NCBI GenBank assembly: GCA_002748285.1
Contig: PDSA01000018.1
Span: 30,383 to 94,382 of the forward strand
Source of the DNA: Rhodobacterales bacterium
Lineage (GTDB): Bacteria > Pseudomonadota > Alphaproteobacteria > Rhodobacterales > Rhodobacteraceae
Direction of reading: 5' to 3'
Length of the DNA stretch: 64,000 bases
Below, in pieces: positions 43,386 through 53,435 of the stretch (the stretch's first letter is position 1; each line of letters begins with the position of its first letter). A program made the position numbers and the translations under genes. The notes beneath the pieces were generated by a model. It saw nothing but the letters and a program-made list of their open reading frames with translations, ran no database searches and had not been told where the DNA came from.

Positions 43386-44159
43386 ATGGCCATTCTCGTA
43401 AATGAAAACACCAAGGTCGTCTGTCAGGGCTTTACCGGCTCGCAGGGCACCTTTCACTCGGAACAGGCCATTGCGTATGGCACCAAAATGGTCGGCGGTG
43501 TGACGCCGGGCAAAGGCGGGCAGAGCCATCTGGACCTGCCGGTTTTCAACTCGGTGCATGAGGCCAAGGCCAAAACCGAAGCCAACGCTTCGGTGATCTA
43601 TGTGCCGCCGCCCTTTGCTGCGGATTCGATCCTTGAGGCGATTGACGCCGAAATGGAACTGATCGTTTGCATCACCGAGGGCATCCCGGTGCTGGACATG
43701 ATGAAGGTCAACCGTGCGCTGCAAGGGTCGAAATCCCGCCTGATCGGGCCAAACTGCCCCGGTGTCATCACGCCGGATGCCTGCAAGATCGGCATCATGC
43801 CCGGCCATATCCACAAGCGTGGCTCGGTCGGCGTTGTGTCGCGTTCCGGCACGCTGACCTATGAGGCGGTAAAGCAGACCTCTGACATCGGTCTGGGCCA
43901 GTCCACTGCGGTGGGCATCGGCGGCGACCCGATCAAGGGCACCGAACATATCGACGTGCTGGATATGTTCCTGGATGATGATGAAACCCAGTCGATCATC
44001 ATGATCGGGGACCGCATGGGCCACGCGGGCGCGATTGTCGCTGGTGGCAAAGGCGGTGCTGAAGACAAGATCGAAGCCATGAGATCAGCTGGCATCATCG
44101 TTGCCGACAGCCCCGCCACCCTTGGCGAAGCCGTGTTGGAAGCCATCAACGGCAAATGA
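43386..44159 (+). CDS. sucD: succinyl-CoA synthetase alpha subunit with an internal in-frame gap
   Basis: Binds CoA and carries the phosphohistidine of succinyl-CoA synthetase. The CoA-binding half is intact ([63 protein letters not shown]). The C-terminal half reads SIIMIG then [16 protein letters not shown]. From knowledge of the family, about 35-39 residues (EIGGS...AEE through the GFIAG and TAPPG segment) normally separate MIG from RMGHAGA; they appear to be absent around base 44010. The histidine is retained, but the conserved glutamate of GEIGG is lost. 257 residues against about 290. It may be non-functional or an assembly error. Confidence 0.87.
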   Translation: MAILVNENTKVVCQGFTGSQGTFHSEQAIAYGTKMVGGVTPGKGGQSHLDLPVFNSVHEAKAKTEANASVIYVPPPFAADSILEAIDAEMELIVCITEGIPVLDMMKVNRALQGSKSRLIGPNCPGVITPDACKIGIMPGHIHKRGSVGVVSRSGTLTYEAVKQTSDIGLGQSTAVGIGGDPIKGTEHIDVLDMFLDDDETQSIIMIGDRMGHAGAIVAGGKGGAEDKIEAMRSAGIIVADSPATLGEAVLEAINGK

Positions 44160-44599
44160 CAACGCAACAGGCCATAACAAAATGCTTTGGTGCATGGCGC
44201 GACTATCTCGGTCGCGCCAGCAAAAGCGAGTTCTGGCAGTTCTTTTTGTTTGTAACCGTCCTGCAAATGACTGTGCAGCGCCTGGAAAGCTGGCTGAGCG
44301 ATTTTCTTGCGATCCAGCTTCATGTCTTCGGCCCTGTCGCGTTGGTTTTGACATACCCTCCGCTGGTCGCTGCTGCTGTGCGCCGCACGCATGATATCGG
44401 TCTGAGCGGATGGGCTTTTGCCACTGGGCTGGTGCTGGCTTGCACCAGCCTGTTTTCTGATACACTCACGCTACCGATCGGCATGGCCGCCGGCTGGCTT
44501 GCGCTGCTTATCTGTGGCGCAATGCTGTTTATGTTAATGCTGCCGGGACAGAACCGGCCCAATAAATTCGGTCCCAACCCAGTTGAGGTGACACCATGA
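44156..44599 (+). CDS. DUF805 membrane protein within the suc operon
   Basis: Membrane protein of 147 residues. The N-terminal [23 protein letters not shown] and the central [14 protein letters not shown] fit DUF805, a family of small inner-membrane proteins of unknown function. Three or four hydrophobic segments are visible. It ends RPNKFGPNP, the usual DUF805 tail. The ATG overlaps sucD as ATGA, and its stop overlaps the sucA ATG the same way. Its presence between sucD and sucA appears conserved in this family and suggests a link to the TCA enzymes, unproven. Confidence 0.88.
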   Translation: MTTQQAITKCFGAWRDYLGRASKSEFWQFFLFVTVLQMTVQRLESWLSDFLAIQLHVFGPVALVLTYPPLVAAAVRRTHDIGLSGWAFATGLVLACTSLFSDTLTLPIGMAAGWLALLICGAMLFMLMLPGQNRPNKFGPNPVEVTP

Positions 44600-47553
44600 C
44601 GGATCATTCCCAAAACGACGAATTCCATGCCTCCAGCTTTATGCAGGGGCATAATGCTCGGTATCTCGAGCAGCTTTACGCCCAATATGCCGGCAATCCC
44701 GAGGCGGTCGATGCCGCTTGGCAGGCGTTTTTCGCCGAAATGGGTGACAGCACCATGCAGGCTCAGGCGCAGGCCAGCGGCCCCAGCTGGGCGCGGGCGG
44801 ATTGGCCGCCGCTGCCGGATGACGAGCTGACCCATGCGCTGGATGGCCAATGGCCCGCCGCCGAGGAATCCGCCAAAGCAGCGGATAAAATTGCCGCCAA
44901 GGCCGGAGAAGTCGGGGCGCAGCTGACCGAAGCGCAGCTGAAACGCGCGGTACTGGACAGCATCCGGGCGCTGATGCTGATCCGCGCCTATCGTATTCGT
45001 GGCCATCTGGCGGCCAATCTGGACCCGCTGAAAATCGAACATCAGGAGCCCCACCCCGAGCTGGAGCCCGCCTCATACGGTTTCACCGAAGCCGATATGG
45101 ACCGGCCGATTTTTATCGACAATGTGCTGGGTCTGGAAATCGCCACCATGCGCCAGATCATCGAGATCGTCAAACGCACCTATTGCAACACATTTGCCCT
45201 GCAATATATGCACATTTCCGACCCGGAAGAGGCTGGCTGGCTGAAAGAGCGCATTGAAGGTTTCGGCAAGGAAATCGAGTTCACCAAGAAGGGCCGCAAA
45301 GCGATCCTGAACAAGCTGGTCGAGGCCGAAGGGTTCGAGAAATTCCTGCATGTGAAATATGTCGGCACCAAGCGCTTTGGTCTGGATGGCGGCGAAAGCC
45401 TGATCCCGGCGATGGAGCAGATCATCAAGCGCGGCGGGGATCTGGGGGCCAAAGAAATCGTGATCGGGATGCCGCATCGTGGCCGGCTTTCGGTGTTGGT
45501 CAATGTGTTGGCCAAACCTTATCGCGCCGTGTTCAACGAATTTCAGGGCGGCAGTTTCAAACCCGAAGATGTCGATGGCTCAGGCGATGTGAAATATCAC
45601 CTTGGGGCTTCGTCGGATCGCGCTCTGGGCGGGGATTCTGTGCATTTGTCGCTGACCGCCAACCCCAGCCACCTTGAGGCCGTGAACCCGGTGGTGCTGG
45701 GTAAATCCCGCGCCAAGCAGGACCAAAGACGCGACAAAAGCCGCAAATCGGTGATCCCGCTTTTGCTGCATGGGGATGCGGCCTTTGCCGGGCAGGGGGT
45801 GATTTCGGAATGTTTTGCCATGTCGGGGCTGGTCGGGCACCGCACCGGCGGCACCATTCACATCGTGGTCAACAACCAGATCGGCTTTACCGCCGCACCG
45901 CATTTCTCGCGCTCATCGCCTTATCCGACAGATATCGCGCTGATGGTCGAGGCTCCGATTTTCCACGTCAATGGCGACGATCCCGAAGCGGTGGTCCATG
46001 CCGCCAAGGTGGCCACCGAATTCCGGCAGAAGTTCAACAAGGACGTGGTGATTGATATTTTCTGTTATCGCCGCTTTGGCCATAACGAGGGTGATGAACC
46101 GATGTTCACCAACCCGCTGATGTATAAAAATATCAAAAAACACAAAACCACCCTGCAACTTTATACCGAACGTCTGGTTCAGGATGGTCTGATCTCGGAA
46201 GGCGAAATCGAAGACGCCAAGGCCGCGTTTCAGGCGCATCTAAATTCCGAATTTGAGATCGGCAAAGAATACAAACCCAACAAAGCCGACTGGCTGGATG
46301 GGCGTTGGAAGCATCTGACGAAAAAGGAAGAGGCGTATCAACGTGCCGAAACCGCGATCTCGCCCGAAACCTATGACGAGGTCGGCGCAGCGCTGACGCG
46401 TTACCCCGAAGGCTACCCGGTGCATAAAACCGTGGCCCGGATGTTGAATGCGAAAAAGGAAATTGTTGATTCCGGCAAGAACATCGACTGGGCCACCGGC
46501 GAAGCGCTGGCCTTTGGCTCGTTGCTGACCGAAGGCTATCCGGTGCGTTTGGCCGGGCAGGATTCGACCCGCGGCACCTTTAGCCAACGTCACTCGGCTC
46601 TGATCAATCAGGACACCGAAGAGCGTTATTACCCGCTGAACAACATCCGCGATGGTCAGGCAAATTACGAGGTGATTGACTCGCTGCTATCGGAATATGC
46701 GGTGCTGGGCTTTGAATATGGCTACTCGCTGGCCGAACCCAACGCCCTGACCCTGTGGGAAGCCCAGTTCGGCGATTTTGCCAACGGGGCGCAGATCATG
46801 TTCGATCAGTTCATCTCGTCGGCCGAGCGTAAATGGCTGCGCATGTCCGGCCTTGTGGTGTTGTTGCCGCATGGTTTTGAGGGGCAGGGGCCCGAGCATT
46901 CTTCGGCCCGGCTGGAGCGTTTCCTGCAACTGTCGGCCGAGGAAAACTGGACGGTTGCCAACTGCACCACCCCGGCCAATTATTTCCACCTGCTGCGCCG
47001 CCAGCTGCATCGCGATTTCCGCAAGCCACTGATCCTGATGACGCCGAAATCTCTGCTGCGCCATAAAAAGGCAGTTTCGACCAAAGAAGAGTTCCTGACC
47101 GGATCATCCTTCCACCGGGTGCTGTGGGATGACGCCGAAAAGGGTAATTCCGACACCAAATTGCAGCCCGATAGCAAGATCAAACGCGTGGTGCTGTGTT
47201 CGGGCAAGGTCTATTTCGACCTGTTGCAGGAGCGCGATCAGCGCGGCATTGATGATGTCTATCTGATGCGGCTTGAGCAGCTCTACCCATTCCCGGCGAC
47301 CATGCTGACAAAAGAGCTGGCCCGCTTTAAAAACGCCGATGTGGTCTGGTGTCAGGAAGAGCCGAAAAATCAGGGCGGCTGGAGCTTTGTCGAACCGTTT
47401 ATCGAGCAGCTTCTCAGCGGCATCAAGACCAAAAGCAAACGTCCAGACTATGCCGGCCGGCCGCCATCGGCTTCGCCTGCCACGGGTCTGGGCAAAACCC
47501 ACAAAGCACAACAAGAAGCGCTCATCAATGATGCGCTGACCATCAAAGGATAG
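44596..47553 (+). CDS. sucA: 2-oxoglutarate dehydrogenase E1 component
   Basis: Thiamine-diphosphate E1 subunit that decarboxylates 2-oxoglutarate and succinylates the lipoyl group of SucB. 985 residues, normal length. The N-terminal [28 protein letters not shown] is typical. Motifs include the E1 core block [60 protein letters not shown] and [22 protein letters not shown]. The C-terminal transketolase-like part has [16 protein letters not shown] and [11 protein letters not shown]. It overlaps the DUF805 stop by four bases; sucB follows after five bases. Confidence 0.97.
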   Translation: MTDHSQNDEFHASSFMQGHNARYLEQLYAQYAGNPEAVDAAWQAFFAEMGDSTMQAQAQASGPSWARADWPPLPDDELTHALDGQWPAAEESAKAADKIAAKAGEVGAQLTEAQLKRAVLDSIRALMLIRAYRIRGHLAANLDPLKIEHQEPHPELEPASYGFTEADMDRPIFIDNVLGLEIATMRQIIEIVKRTYCNTFALQYMHISDPEEAGWLKERIEGFGKEIEFTKKGRKAILNKLVEAEGFEKFLHVKYVGTKRFGLDGGESLIPAMEQIIKRGGDLGAKEIVIGMPHRGRLSVLVNVLAKPYRAVFNEFQGGSFKPEDVDGSGDVKYHLGASSDRALGGDSVHLSLTANPSHLEAVNPVVLGKSRAKQDQRRDKSRKSVIPLLLHGDAAFAGQGVISECFAMSGLVGHRTGGTIHIVVNNQIGFTAAPHFSRSSPYPTDIALMVEAPIFHVNGDDPEAVVHAAKVATEFRQKFNKDVVIDIFCYRRFGHNEGDEPMFTNPLMYKNIKKHKTTLQLYTERLVQDGLISEGEIEDAKAAFQAHLNSEFEIGKEYKPNKADWLDGRWKHLTKKEEAYQRAETAISPETYDEVGAALTRYPEGYPVHKTVARMLNAKKEIVDSGKNIDWATGEALAFGSLLTEGYPVRLAGQDSTRGTFSQRHSALINQDTEERYYPLNNIRDGQANYEVIDSLLSEYAVLGFEYGYSLAEPNALTLWEAQFGDFANGAQIMFDQFISSAERKWLRMSGLVVLLPHGFEGQGPEHSSARLERFLQLSAEENWTVANCTTPANYFHLLRRQLHRDFRKPLILMTPKSLLRHKKAVSTKEEFLTGSSFHRVLWDDAEKGNSDTKLQPDSKIKRVVLCSGKVYFDLLQERDQRGIDDVYLMRLEQLYPFPATMLTKELARFKNADVVWCQEEPKNQGGWSFVEPFIEQLLSGIKTKSKRPDYAGRPPSASPATGLGKTHKAQQEALINDALTIKG

Positions 47554-47558
47554 GCAAA

Positions 47559-48749
47559 ATGTCAACTGAACTCCGCGTACCCACATTGGGCGAATCCGTT
47601 ACCGAAGCCACCGTTGCCACCTGGTTCAAAGCCCCCGGCGATGCCATCGCGGTGGATGAAATGCTGTGCGAGCTGGAGACCGACAAGGTCACGGTCGAGG
47701 TGCCTTCCCCCGTGGCCGGGGTGATGGGCGAAATCGTCGCGGCCGAGGGCGACACCGTTGGGGTGGATGCTCTGCTGGCCACCATCAATGAAGGGGCCGA
47801 GGCCAGCGCCAAACCGGCAGCGGTCGAGGCACCGGCTGCGGCCAGCGATGCTGCCAAGGGCGCGGTGAAAGATGTCGAAAACGCCCCTTCGGCCAATAAG
47901 CTGATGGCCGAAAAAGGTCTGTCGGCTGATCAAATCACCGGCACGGGCCGCGATGGGCGCATCATGAAAGAGGATGTGCAGAACGCCGCCGCCCCAGCTG
48001 CCAGCCCGGCGCCTGTGGTGGCTCCGGCAGCACCCGTGGCCAATAACAGCGTCCGTGAGGAACGCGTCAAGATGACCCGCCTGCGCCAGACCATCGCCCG
48101 GCGTCTGAAAGACAGCCAGAACACCGCCGCCATGCTGACCACCTATAACGAGGTCGATATGACCGCGGTGATGGAGCTGCGCAAGGAATACAAGGATCTG
48201 TTTTTCAAAAAACACGGCGTCCGGCTGGGCTTTATGTCGTTCTTTACCAAGGCATGCTGCCATGCCCTGAAAGAAGTGCCCGAGGTGAACGCCGAAATCG
48301 ACGGCACCGATGTGGTTTATAAAAACTACGTCAATATGGGCGTTGCGGTTGGCACGCCCAGCGGGCTGGTGGTGCCGGTGGTCAATGACGCCGACAGCAT
48401 GTCTTTTGCCGCGATCGAGCAGAAAATCGCCGAGCTGGGGCAAAAAGGCGTGGCCGGCAAGCTGAGCATGGCCGAAATGCAGGGCGGCACCTTTACGCTG
48501 TCCAATGGCGGGGTGTATGGCTCGCTGATGTCATCGCCCATTCTGAACCCGCCGCAATCGGGCATTCTGGGGATGCACAAAATTCAGGACCGCCCCGTGG
48601 CGATCAACGGTCAGGTGGTAATCCGGCCGATGATGTATCTGGCGCTGTCTTATGACCACCGGATTGTCGACGGCAAAGGTGCTGTAACCTTCCTGGTGCG
48701 CGTCAAAGAAGCGCTGGAAGACCCACGCCGTTTGTTGATGGATCTGTAA
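47559..48749 (+). CDS. sucB: dihydrolipoyl succinyltransferase (E2)
   Basis: Core enzyme of the 2-oxoglutarate dehydrogenase complex, 396 residues. The lipoyl domain (residues 1-77) carries the lipoyl-lysine motif [17 protein letters not shown]. An Ala/Pro-rich linker follows, then the peripheral-subunit-binding domain ([30 protein letters not shown]). The catalytic acyltransferase domain ends with [25 protein letters not shown], containing the active-site His/Asp. It starts five bases after sucA and lies before lpd. Confidence 0.97.
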   Translation: MSTELRVPTLGESVTEATVATWFKAPGDAIAVDEMLCELETDKVTVEVPSPVAGVMGEIVAAEGDTVGVDALLATINEGAEASAKPAAVEAPAAASDAAKGAVKDVENAPSANKLMAEKGLSADQITGTGRDGRIMKEDVQNAAAPAASPAPVVAPAAPVANNSVREERVKMTRLRQTIARRLKDSQNTAAMLTTYNEVDMTAVMELRKEYKDLFFKKHGVRLGFMSFFTKACCHALKEVPEVNAEIDGTDVVYKNYVNMGVAVGTPSGLVVPVVNDADSMSFAAIEQKIAELGQKGVAGKLSMAEMQGGTFTLSNGGVYGSLMSSPILNPPQSGILGMHKIQDRPVAINGQVVIRPMMYLALSYDHRIVDGKGAVTFLVRVKEALEDPRRLLMDL

Positions 48750-48807
48750 TGCGGGCGGCGGGCCATGTCCCGCCCCCTTTCACGCCTGCAACTCAAGGAA
48801 CCCCAAA

Positions 48808-50196
48808 ATGTCTAACTATGATGTGATCATTATCGGTGCCGGCCCCGGCGGCTATGTCAGCGCCATCCGTTGCGCCCAGCTTGGCCTGAAAACCGCCGTG
48901 GTCGAGGGCCGCGACGCCCTTGGCGGCACCTGCCTGAATGTGGGTTGCATCCCGTCCAAGGCTTTGTTGCACGCCTCACATATGCTGCATGAGGCCGAGC
49001 ATAACTTTACCAAGATGGGCCTCAAGGGCAAATCGCCGTCCGTGGATTGGCCACAAATGCAGTCCTATAAGGATGATGTGATCGGCCAGAACACCAAGGG
49101 CATCGAGTTCCTGTTCAAAAAGAACAAGGTCGACTGGATCAAAGGCTGGGCCAGCATCCCCGCACCCGGCAAGGTGCAGGTCGGGGAAACGGTTCATGAG
49201 GCGAAAAACATCGTCATCGCCTCCGGTTCGGCCCCGGCCTCTTTGCCCGGTGTCGAGGTGGATGAGAAAATCGTGGTCACCTCAACCGGGGCGCTGTCTT
49301 TGAAAAAAGTGCCCAAGAAAATGGTGGTGATCGGGGCCGGGGTGATCGGGCTTGAGATGGGCTCGGTCTATGCGCGGCTGGGCTCTGAGGTGACGGTGGT
49401 CGAGTATCTGGACAACATCACGCCGGGCATGGATCTGGAAGTGTCCAAGGCTTTTGCCCGGGCGCTGAAAAAGCAGGGGCTGAATTTTGTTCTGGGCGCT
49501 GCGGTGCAGGCGGTGACCACCAGCAAAACCAAGGCCAAGGTGGAATACAAGCTGCGCAAGAACGACAAGCAAGAAGTGCTGGACGCCGATATCGTGCTGT
49601 TGGCCACCGGGCGGGTGCCGTTTGCCGATGGGCTGGGCCTGCAGGCGCTGGGGGTCGAGATGACCGAGCGCGGGCAGGTGAAAACCGATGCCCATTGGGC
49701 GACCAATGTGCCGGGGCTCTATGCGATTGGCGATGTGATCGAAGGTCCGATGCTGGCGCATAAGGCCGAGGATGAGGGCATGGCGGTCGCCGAAGTGCTG
49801 GCCGGCAAGGCGGGGCACGTCAATTACAATGTGATCCCGGCGGTGGTTTACACCAACCCCGAGGTGGCCTCGGTCGGGTTGACCGAAGAGCAGCTCAAAG
49901 AGCAGGGCCGCGCCTATAAGGTAGGCAAATTCCCCTTCATGGGCAATGGCCGCGCCAAGGCGATGTTTGCGGGGGAGGGCTTTGTCAAAATCCTTGCCGA
50001 TCAGGCCAGCGACCGGATTCTGGGGGCGCATATTCTCGGCCCCAATGCCGGGGAAATGATTCACGAGATTTGTGTTGCCATGGAATTTGGCGCTTCGGCA
50101 CAGGATATTGCCCTGGCATGCCACGCCCACCCGACCTGTTCGGAAGCGGTGCGCGAGGCGGCTCTGGCTTGCGGGGATGGCGCGATCCACGTTTAA
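48808..50196 (+). CDS. lpdA: dihydrolipoyl dehydrogenase (E3)
   Basis: FAD-dependent oxidase of dihydrolipoyl groups, shared by 2-oxoacid dehydrogenases. 462 residues. FAD-binding [13 protein letters not shown] is at the N-terminus and the redox disulfide is in [22 protein letters not shown] binding is [27 protein letters not shown] contact [20 protein letters not shown], and the interface His-Glu region [15 protein letters not shown]. The ATG follows CAAGGAACCCC. It ends the suc operon; a hairpin terminator follows. Confidence 0.97.
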   Translation: MSNYDVIIIGAGPGGYVSAIRCAQLGLKTAVVEGRDALGGTCLNVGCIPSKALLHASHMLHEAEHNFTKMGLKGKSPSVDWPQMQSYKDDVIGQNTKGIEFLFKKNKVDWIKGWASIPAPGKVQVGETVHEAKNIVIASGSAPASLPGVEVDEKIVVTSTGALSLKKVPKKMVVIGAGVIGLEMGSVYARLGSEVTVVEYLDNITPGMDLEVSKAFARALKKQGLNFVLGAAVQAVTTSKTKAKVEYKLRKNDKQEVLDADIVLLATGRVPFADGLGLQALGVEMTERGQVKTDAHWATNVPGLYAIGDVIEGPMLAHKAEDEGMAVAEVLAGKAGHVNYNVIPAVVYTNPEVASVGLTEEQLKEQGRAYKVGKFPFMGNGRAKAMFAGEGFVKILADQASDRILGAHILGPNAGEMIHEICVAMEFGASAQDIALACHAHPTCSEAVREAALACGDGAIHV

Positions 50197-50267
50197 AGGG
50201 GTCTCTGCCAAATGCCGCATTCCATCAGCCTGCTCCGCCCGGCGTTGTCGCCTGCCGGGGCAGACCA

Positions 50268-50301
50268 CAGGAGCGCGGCGCAAGGCCGCCTCCTGATTTT
50301 T
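50268..50301 (+). terminator. intrinsic terminator of the suc-lpd operon
   Basis: CAGGAG pairs with CTCCTG and an inner GCGGC with GCCGC, leaving a small loop and one bulged base. ATTTTTG follows. It lies 72 bases after lpdA. Confidence 0.8.
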
Positions 50302-50366
50302 GCATTTCCTTTCCTCGGGCAAAAGCATAAGTGTTGGGCAGCAAACCGCCATCAGTGAGGCATCCC

Positions 50367-51590
50367 ATGGCCCGACAACTCCGCAAATCCCACGCCCCGA
50401 AAAGCGAACGCTCCTGGCAGGGCCACCCCTTTTTCAGCGGCGGCTTTCGCCCCTTTTTCCTGACCTCGGCGCTGTTTTCCATCCTGGCAGTCGGCTTGTG
50501 GCTGGCCGAGCTCTCTGGCTTGAGCGCCCTCAACGCCCCTTTGCCGGCGCTGGATTGGCACCGGCATGAGATGCTGTTTGGCTATGGCTCGGGGGTGATT
50601 GCCGGGTTTTTGTTCACCGCCGTGCCGAACTGGACCGGGCGCTTGCCGGTGGTCGGCTGGCCGCTGATCTGGTTCTATATCCTATGGCTGGCCGGGCGTG
50701 CCAGCATGTTATTTGCCACCCACATCCCCTATGAAATCGCCGCGCTGGTGGATGCGGTGTTTTTGCCGATCCTGTCCATCGTCATTGGCCGCGAGATTTT
50801 GGTTGGCAAAAACTGGCGCAATATCAAGGTGTTGATCACGGTTTCGGTGTTCGGTCTGGCCAATATCTGGTTCCATCTGCAAATGGTTCTCGAGGGCTCG
50901 GCCGCCGAGGCAACCCGGCTGGGATTTGCCGCCGTGCTGGTGTTGCTGATGATTATCGGCGGGCGGATCATCCCCAGTTTCACCCGCAACTGGCTGGCCC
51001 GCAAAAATCCGCCGGGCAAATTGCCGGTGCCGTTTAACCGCTATGACAATGCGTTGGAGCGGGCCTCGGCCGTGGTCCTGCTGTGCTGGGTGTTTGTCGA
51101 TGACATCCCCGCTGGCGGGCTGAAGGTGCTGGGGCTGGTCTTTGCCGCGCTGGGGATGGCGCATGTGGCGCGGATCTGGCGCTGGGTGGGGCATCGCACG
51201 GTTTCCAATGCGCTGCTGGCGGTGTTGCATATCTTTTACCTGTTTGTTCCGGCAGGGTTTTTCGTGCTGGCCGTTGGGATGCTGTGGGAAGATTACGGGA
51301 TCATCATCGGTGCGTTGCATGTGTTTGGCATCGGCGCGATGGGAGGGCTGACGCTGGCGGTGATGATGCGTGCCAGTCTGGGCCATACCGGGCGCAAACT
51401 GGCCACGGACAGAGTGATGGAAGCGGCGATGATCCTGCTGTGTTTCAGCGTGGCCTTGCGGGTGATCGGCGCGATCTGGCCGGAGGTCGACTGGGCCGTG
51501 ACCGCTTCTGGGGTCAGCTGGATGATTGGCTTTGGCCTGTTTTGCCTTCGGATCGGGCCGTTTTTGCTGTTGCCGCGTCCTTCTGGCTGA
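50367..51590 (+). CDS. nnrS: NnrS family membrane protein
   Basis: Polytopic membrane protein of 407 residues with about twelve hydrophobic segments. NnrS proteins are haem- and copper-binding and help cells tolerate NO and related nitrosative stress. Family features include HPFFSGGFRPFFLTSALFSI at the N-terminus, DWHRHEMLFGYGSGVIAGFLFTAVPNWTG, GGRIIPSFTRNWL and HVFGIGAMGGLTLAVMMRASLGHTGR. The ATG at 50367 is chosen since the 12 upstream residues of the open frame are not conserved-looking. It stands alone after the lpd terminator. Confidence 0.92.
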   Translation: MARQLRKSHAPKSERSWQGHPFFSGGFRPFFLTSALFSILAVGLWLAELSGLSALNAPLPALDWHRHEMLFGYGSGVIAGFLFTAVPNWTGRLPVVGWPLIWFYILWLAGRASMLFATHIPYEIAALVDAVFLPILSIVIGREILVGKNWRNIKVLITVSVFGLANIWFHLQMVLEGSAAEATRLGFAAVLVLLMIIGGRIIPSFTRNWLARKNPPGKLPVPFNRYDNALERASAVVLLCWVFVDDIPAGGLKVLGLVFAALGMAHVARIWRWVGHRTVSNALLAVLHIFYLFVPAGFFVLAVGMLWEDYGIIIGALHVFGIGAMGGLTLAVMMRASLGHTGRKLATDRVMEAAMILLCFSVALRVIGAIWPEVDWAVTASGVSWMIGFGLFCLRIGPFLLLPRPSG

Positions 51591-51624
51591 TAAATGTGGT
51601 TTCAATGTTCCGCCCGGCCGCAAG

Positions 51625-51757
51625 GCCGGGCTGCGCCTGCCTGCCCCCCGGCAGGCGCAATCGACCTTTCGTCACACGCAAACACAATGATCCATTCACC
51701 AACTGCGCTTGCCTTGATGCCCGGAATAAGCGCCTACCCAGGCAGGCGCAGCCCGGC
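51625..51757. repeat. intergenic element bounded by 19-bp inverted repeats
   Basis: GCCGGGCTGCGCCTGCCTG at 51625-51643 has its exact reverse complement at 51739-51757. Nested smaller hairpins occur at the left end (GCCCGGC/GCCGGGC; TGCGCCTGCC/GGCAGGCGCA). It lies between convergent nnrS and pyrF and has no ORF of note. The form resembles a REP-doublet (REPIN) or MITE-like element; no second copy is certain in the window. Confidence 0.7.
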
Positions 51758-51838
51758 GTTCTCCAGAACTCTTTGAGAAATACCGCTTAAGATGGACCCG
51801 CTCACACTGGCCCACCTCTTGCGCCCGCGGGCAACAGA

Positions 51839-52531
51839 TTACCCCGCCAATTCGCTCAATATCTGCCGCGCCGCCTCTCGCGGGTCCGGGGCTTGCCAGA
51901 TCGGGCGGCCCACCACGATATGATCTGCCCCATCGGCAATCGCCCGCGCCGGAGTCGCCACCCGCTTTTGATCCCCCAACGCCGCCCCCGCCGGGCGCAC
52001 ACCCGGGGTGACGATCAGCTTGCCCGCCGCTTGGGGCAGGGCGCGGATCAGAGCGGCCTCTTGCGGCGAAGCGATCACCCCATCGGCCCCGGCCTCAAAC
52101 GCGTTGCTGGCGCGTTCCAGCACCAAATCCCGCACCTCTCCGGCCTTGATCGCGCACAGATCCAGATCATCGCGATCCAGCGACGTCAGAATGGTGACGG
52201 CCAGAATTTTCAGTTCTTTGCCCGCCGCCCCCTGTTTCGCCGCCCGCACCACATGCGGATCGCCATGCACGGTTAGGAAATCCAGATCAAACTGCGCCAG
52301 CCCCCGCACCGCTTTTTCCACGGTTGCGCCGATGTCAAACAGCTTCATATCCAGAAAAACCCGCTTGCCCAGCTCGTCTTTCAACTCACGCGCCAGCGCC
52401 AGCCCGCCGCCGGTCAACATGCCCAGACCGATTTTGTAGAAGGAAACATCCTCCCCCAGCCGTTCGACCAGCTTCAGCGCGGATAAAGCGTCGGGCACAT
52501 CAAGGGCGGTGATCAGGCGGTCGTCGGGCAT
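51839..52531 (-). CDS. pyrF: orotidine 5'-phosphate decarboxylase
   Basis: Final step of UMP synthesis. 230 residues with the start MPDDRLITALDVPDALSALKLV; an upstream in-frame start at 52552 adds seven unlikely residues. The catalytic block is VFLDMKLFDIGATVEKAVRGL, with the lysine and two aspartates of the K-D-D motif in place. HGDPHVVRAA, LAVTILTSLDRDDL, VIASPQEA and the phosphate loop VTPGVRPAGAALGDQKR and VVGRPIWQAPDP follow. It begins 24 bases after the next minus-strand gene. Confidence 0.95.
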   Translation of the reverse strand: MPDDRLITALDVPDALSALKLVERLGEDVSFYKIGLGMLTGGGLALARELKDELGKRVFLDMKLFDIGATVEKAVRGLAQFDLDFLTVHGDPHVVRAAKQGAAGKELKILAVTILTSLDRDDLDLCAIKAGEVRDLVLERASNAFEAGADGVIASPQEAALIRALPQAAGKLIVTPGVRPAGAALGDQKRVATPARAIADGADHIVVGRPIWQAPDPREAARQILSELAG

Positions 52532-52555
52532 GGTGGGATATCCTTTTGTCATGGG

Positions 52556-53281
52556 TTAAATCTGGTCGCCGGGCCGGGCCGTATCCGGGGCATGGATCAA
52601 CGCCATATCGGGGGCTTCGGTGCAATACATATGCACCCAGATGCAAGCGTGTTGAAACAGTGCCACGATCAGCGCATTCCACGAGCCAAACAACAGCGCA
52701 ATCCCGCTCAGCCCGAAAGGGGCCAGCGCATACATCGCATTGGGCGTCCAGGCGAAGGCACCTTTTCGCACCAGTGCCATATCGGCGAATTCCTGACGGA
52801 AATGGTCTCCGCCCAAGGCGCGCTCGAACGAAAAATAGGTGAAAACCGAATACAGCACCCAGAGCGCCAGCAGGATCAGCACAATGCCAAGCACGATTTC
52901 CCCGCTGCGAAAGTCGCTGATTGGGGTTTGATCGGCCCAGCCGGTCATCAGCACGGTGACAGGGCGGGCCAGCAGCAGCGGGGTAAAGAGCATCGCCCAG
53001 ATTTTCATATCCTGATCGGCAAACAACCGGCTCATCAGATTGCGGTGCAGTTGCAGGCGAAACACCAATGCGGCAATGATCTGATGCAAAATCGTCAGCC
53101 AGATCGAGGCCAGCCCCCAGCCTTTGGCGCTGACCCCTAGCAAGGTGGCCTCATCGGGGCCGGGATGCAGCAGCGCGGCGGCTCCGAACCCCATGAACAG
53201 CAGGATGGCCAGATTTTGCGGCTGGCCCTCAAGCATTTGTTTCCAATCCGATTGCGCCTGAATGTCTGCAAGCTTTGCCAT
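52556..53281 (-). CDS. integral membrane protein, methyltransferase-like (PEMT/ICMT type)
   Basis: Membrane protein of 241 residues with about six hydrophobic segments. The C-terminal arrangement VRKGAFAWTPNAMYALAPF ... FQHACIWVHMYCTEAPDM resembles the SAM-binding C-terminal part of phospholipid N-methyltransferase-like and isoprenylcysteine methyltransferase-like proteins, though the canonical RHPxY is replaced by WTPNAMY. The assignment to a family is therefore tentative. It is divergent from clpB by 154 bases and followed by pyrF. Function unknown. Confidence 0.7.
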   Translation of the reverse strand: MAKLADIQAQSDWKQMLEGQPQNLAILLFMGFGAAALLHPGPDEATLLGVSAKGWGLASIWLTILHQIIAALVFRLQLHRNLMSRLFADQDMKIWAMLFTPLLLARPVTVLMTGWADQTPISDFRSGEIVLGIVLILLALWVLYSVFTYFSFERALGGDHFRQEFADMALVRKGAFAWTPNAMYALAPFGLSGIALLFGSWNALIVALFQHACIWVHMYCTEAPDMALIHAPDTARPGDQI

Positions 53282-53435
53282 CTCTTACCCTTTATCTGAT
53301 CACCGCGGTGATAACCTGCCCCCGACCCCCTTGCAAGGCAGCAGAGCAGAACCCATCTGAGATACAAGGCCCAATGCCAGAGCGCCGCACAGGCGGGCTT
53401 TGGCCGAAATGGGCGCTTATCGAAGGAGAACGAAT

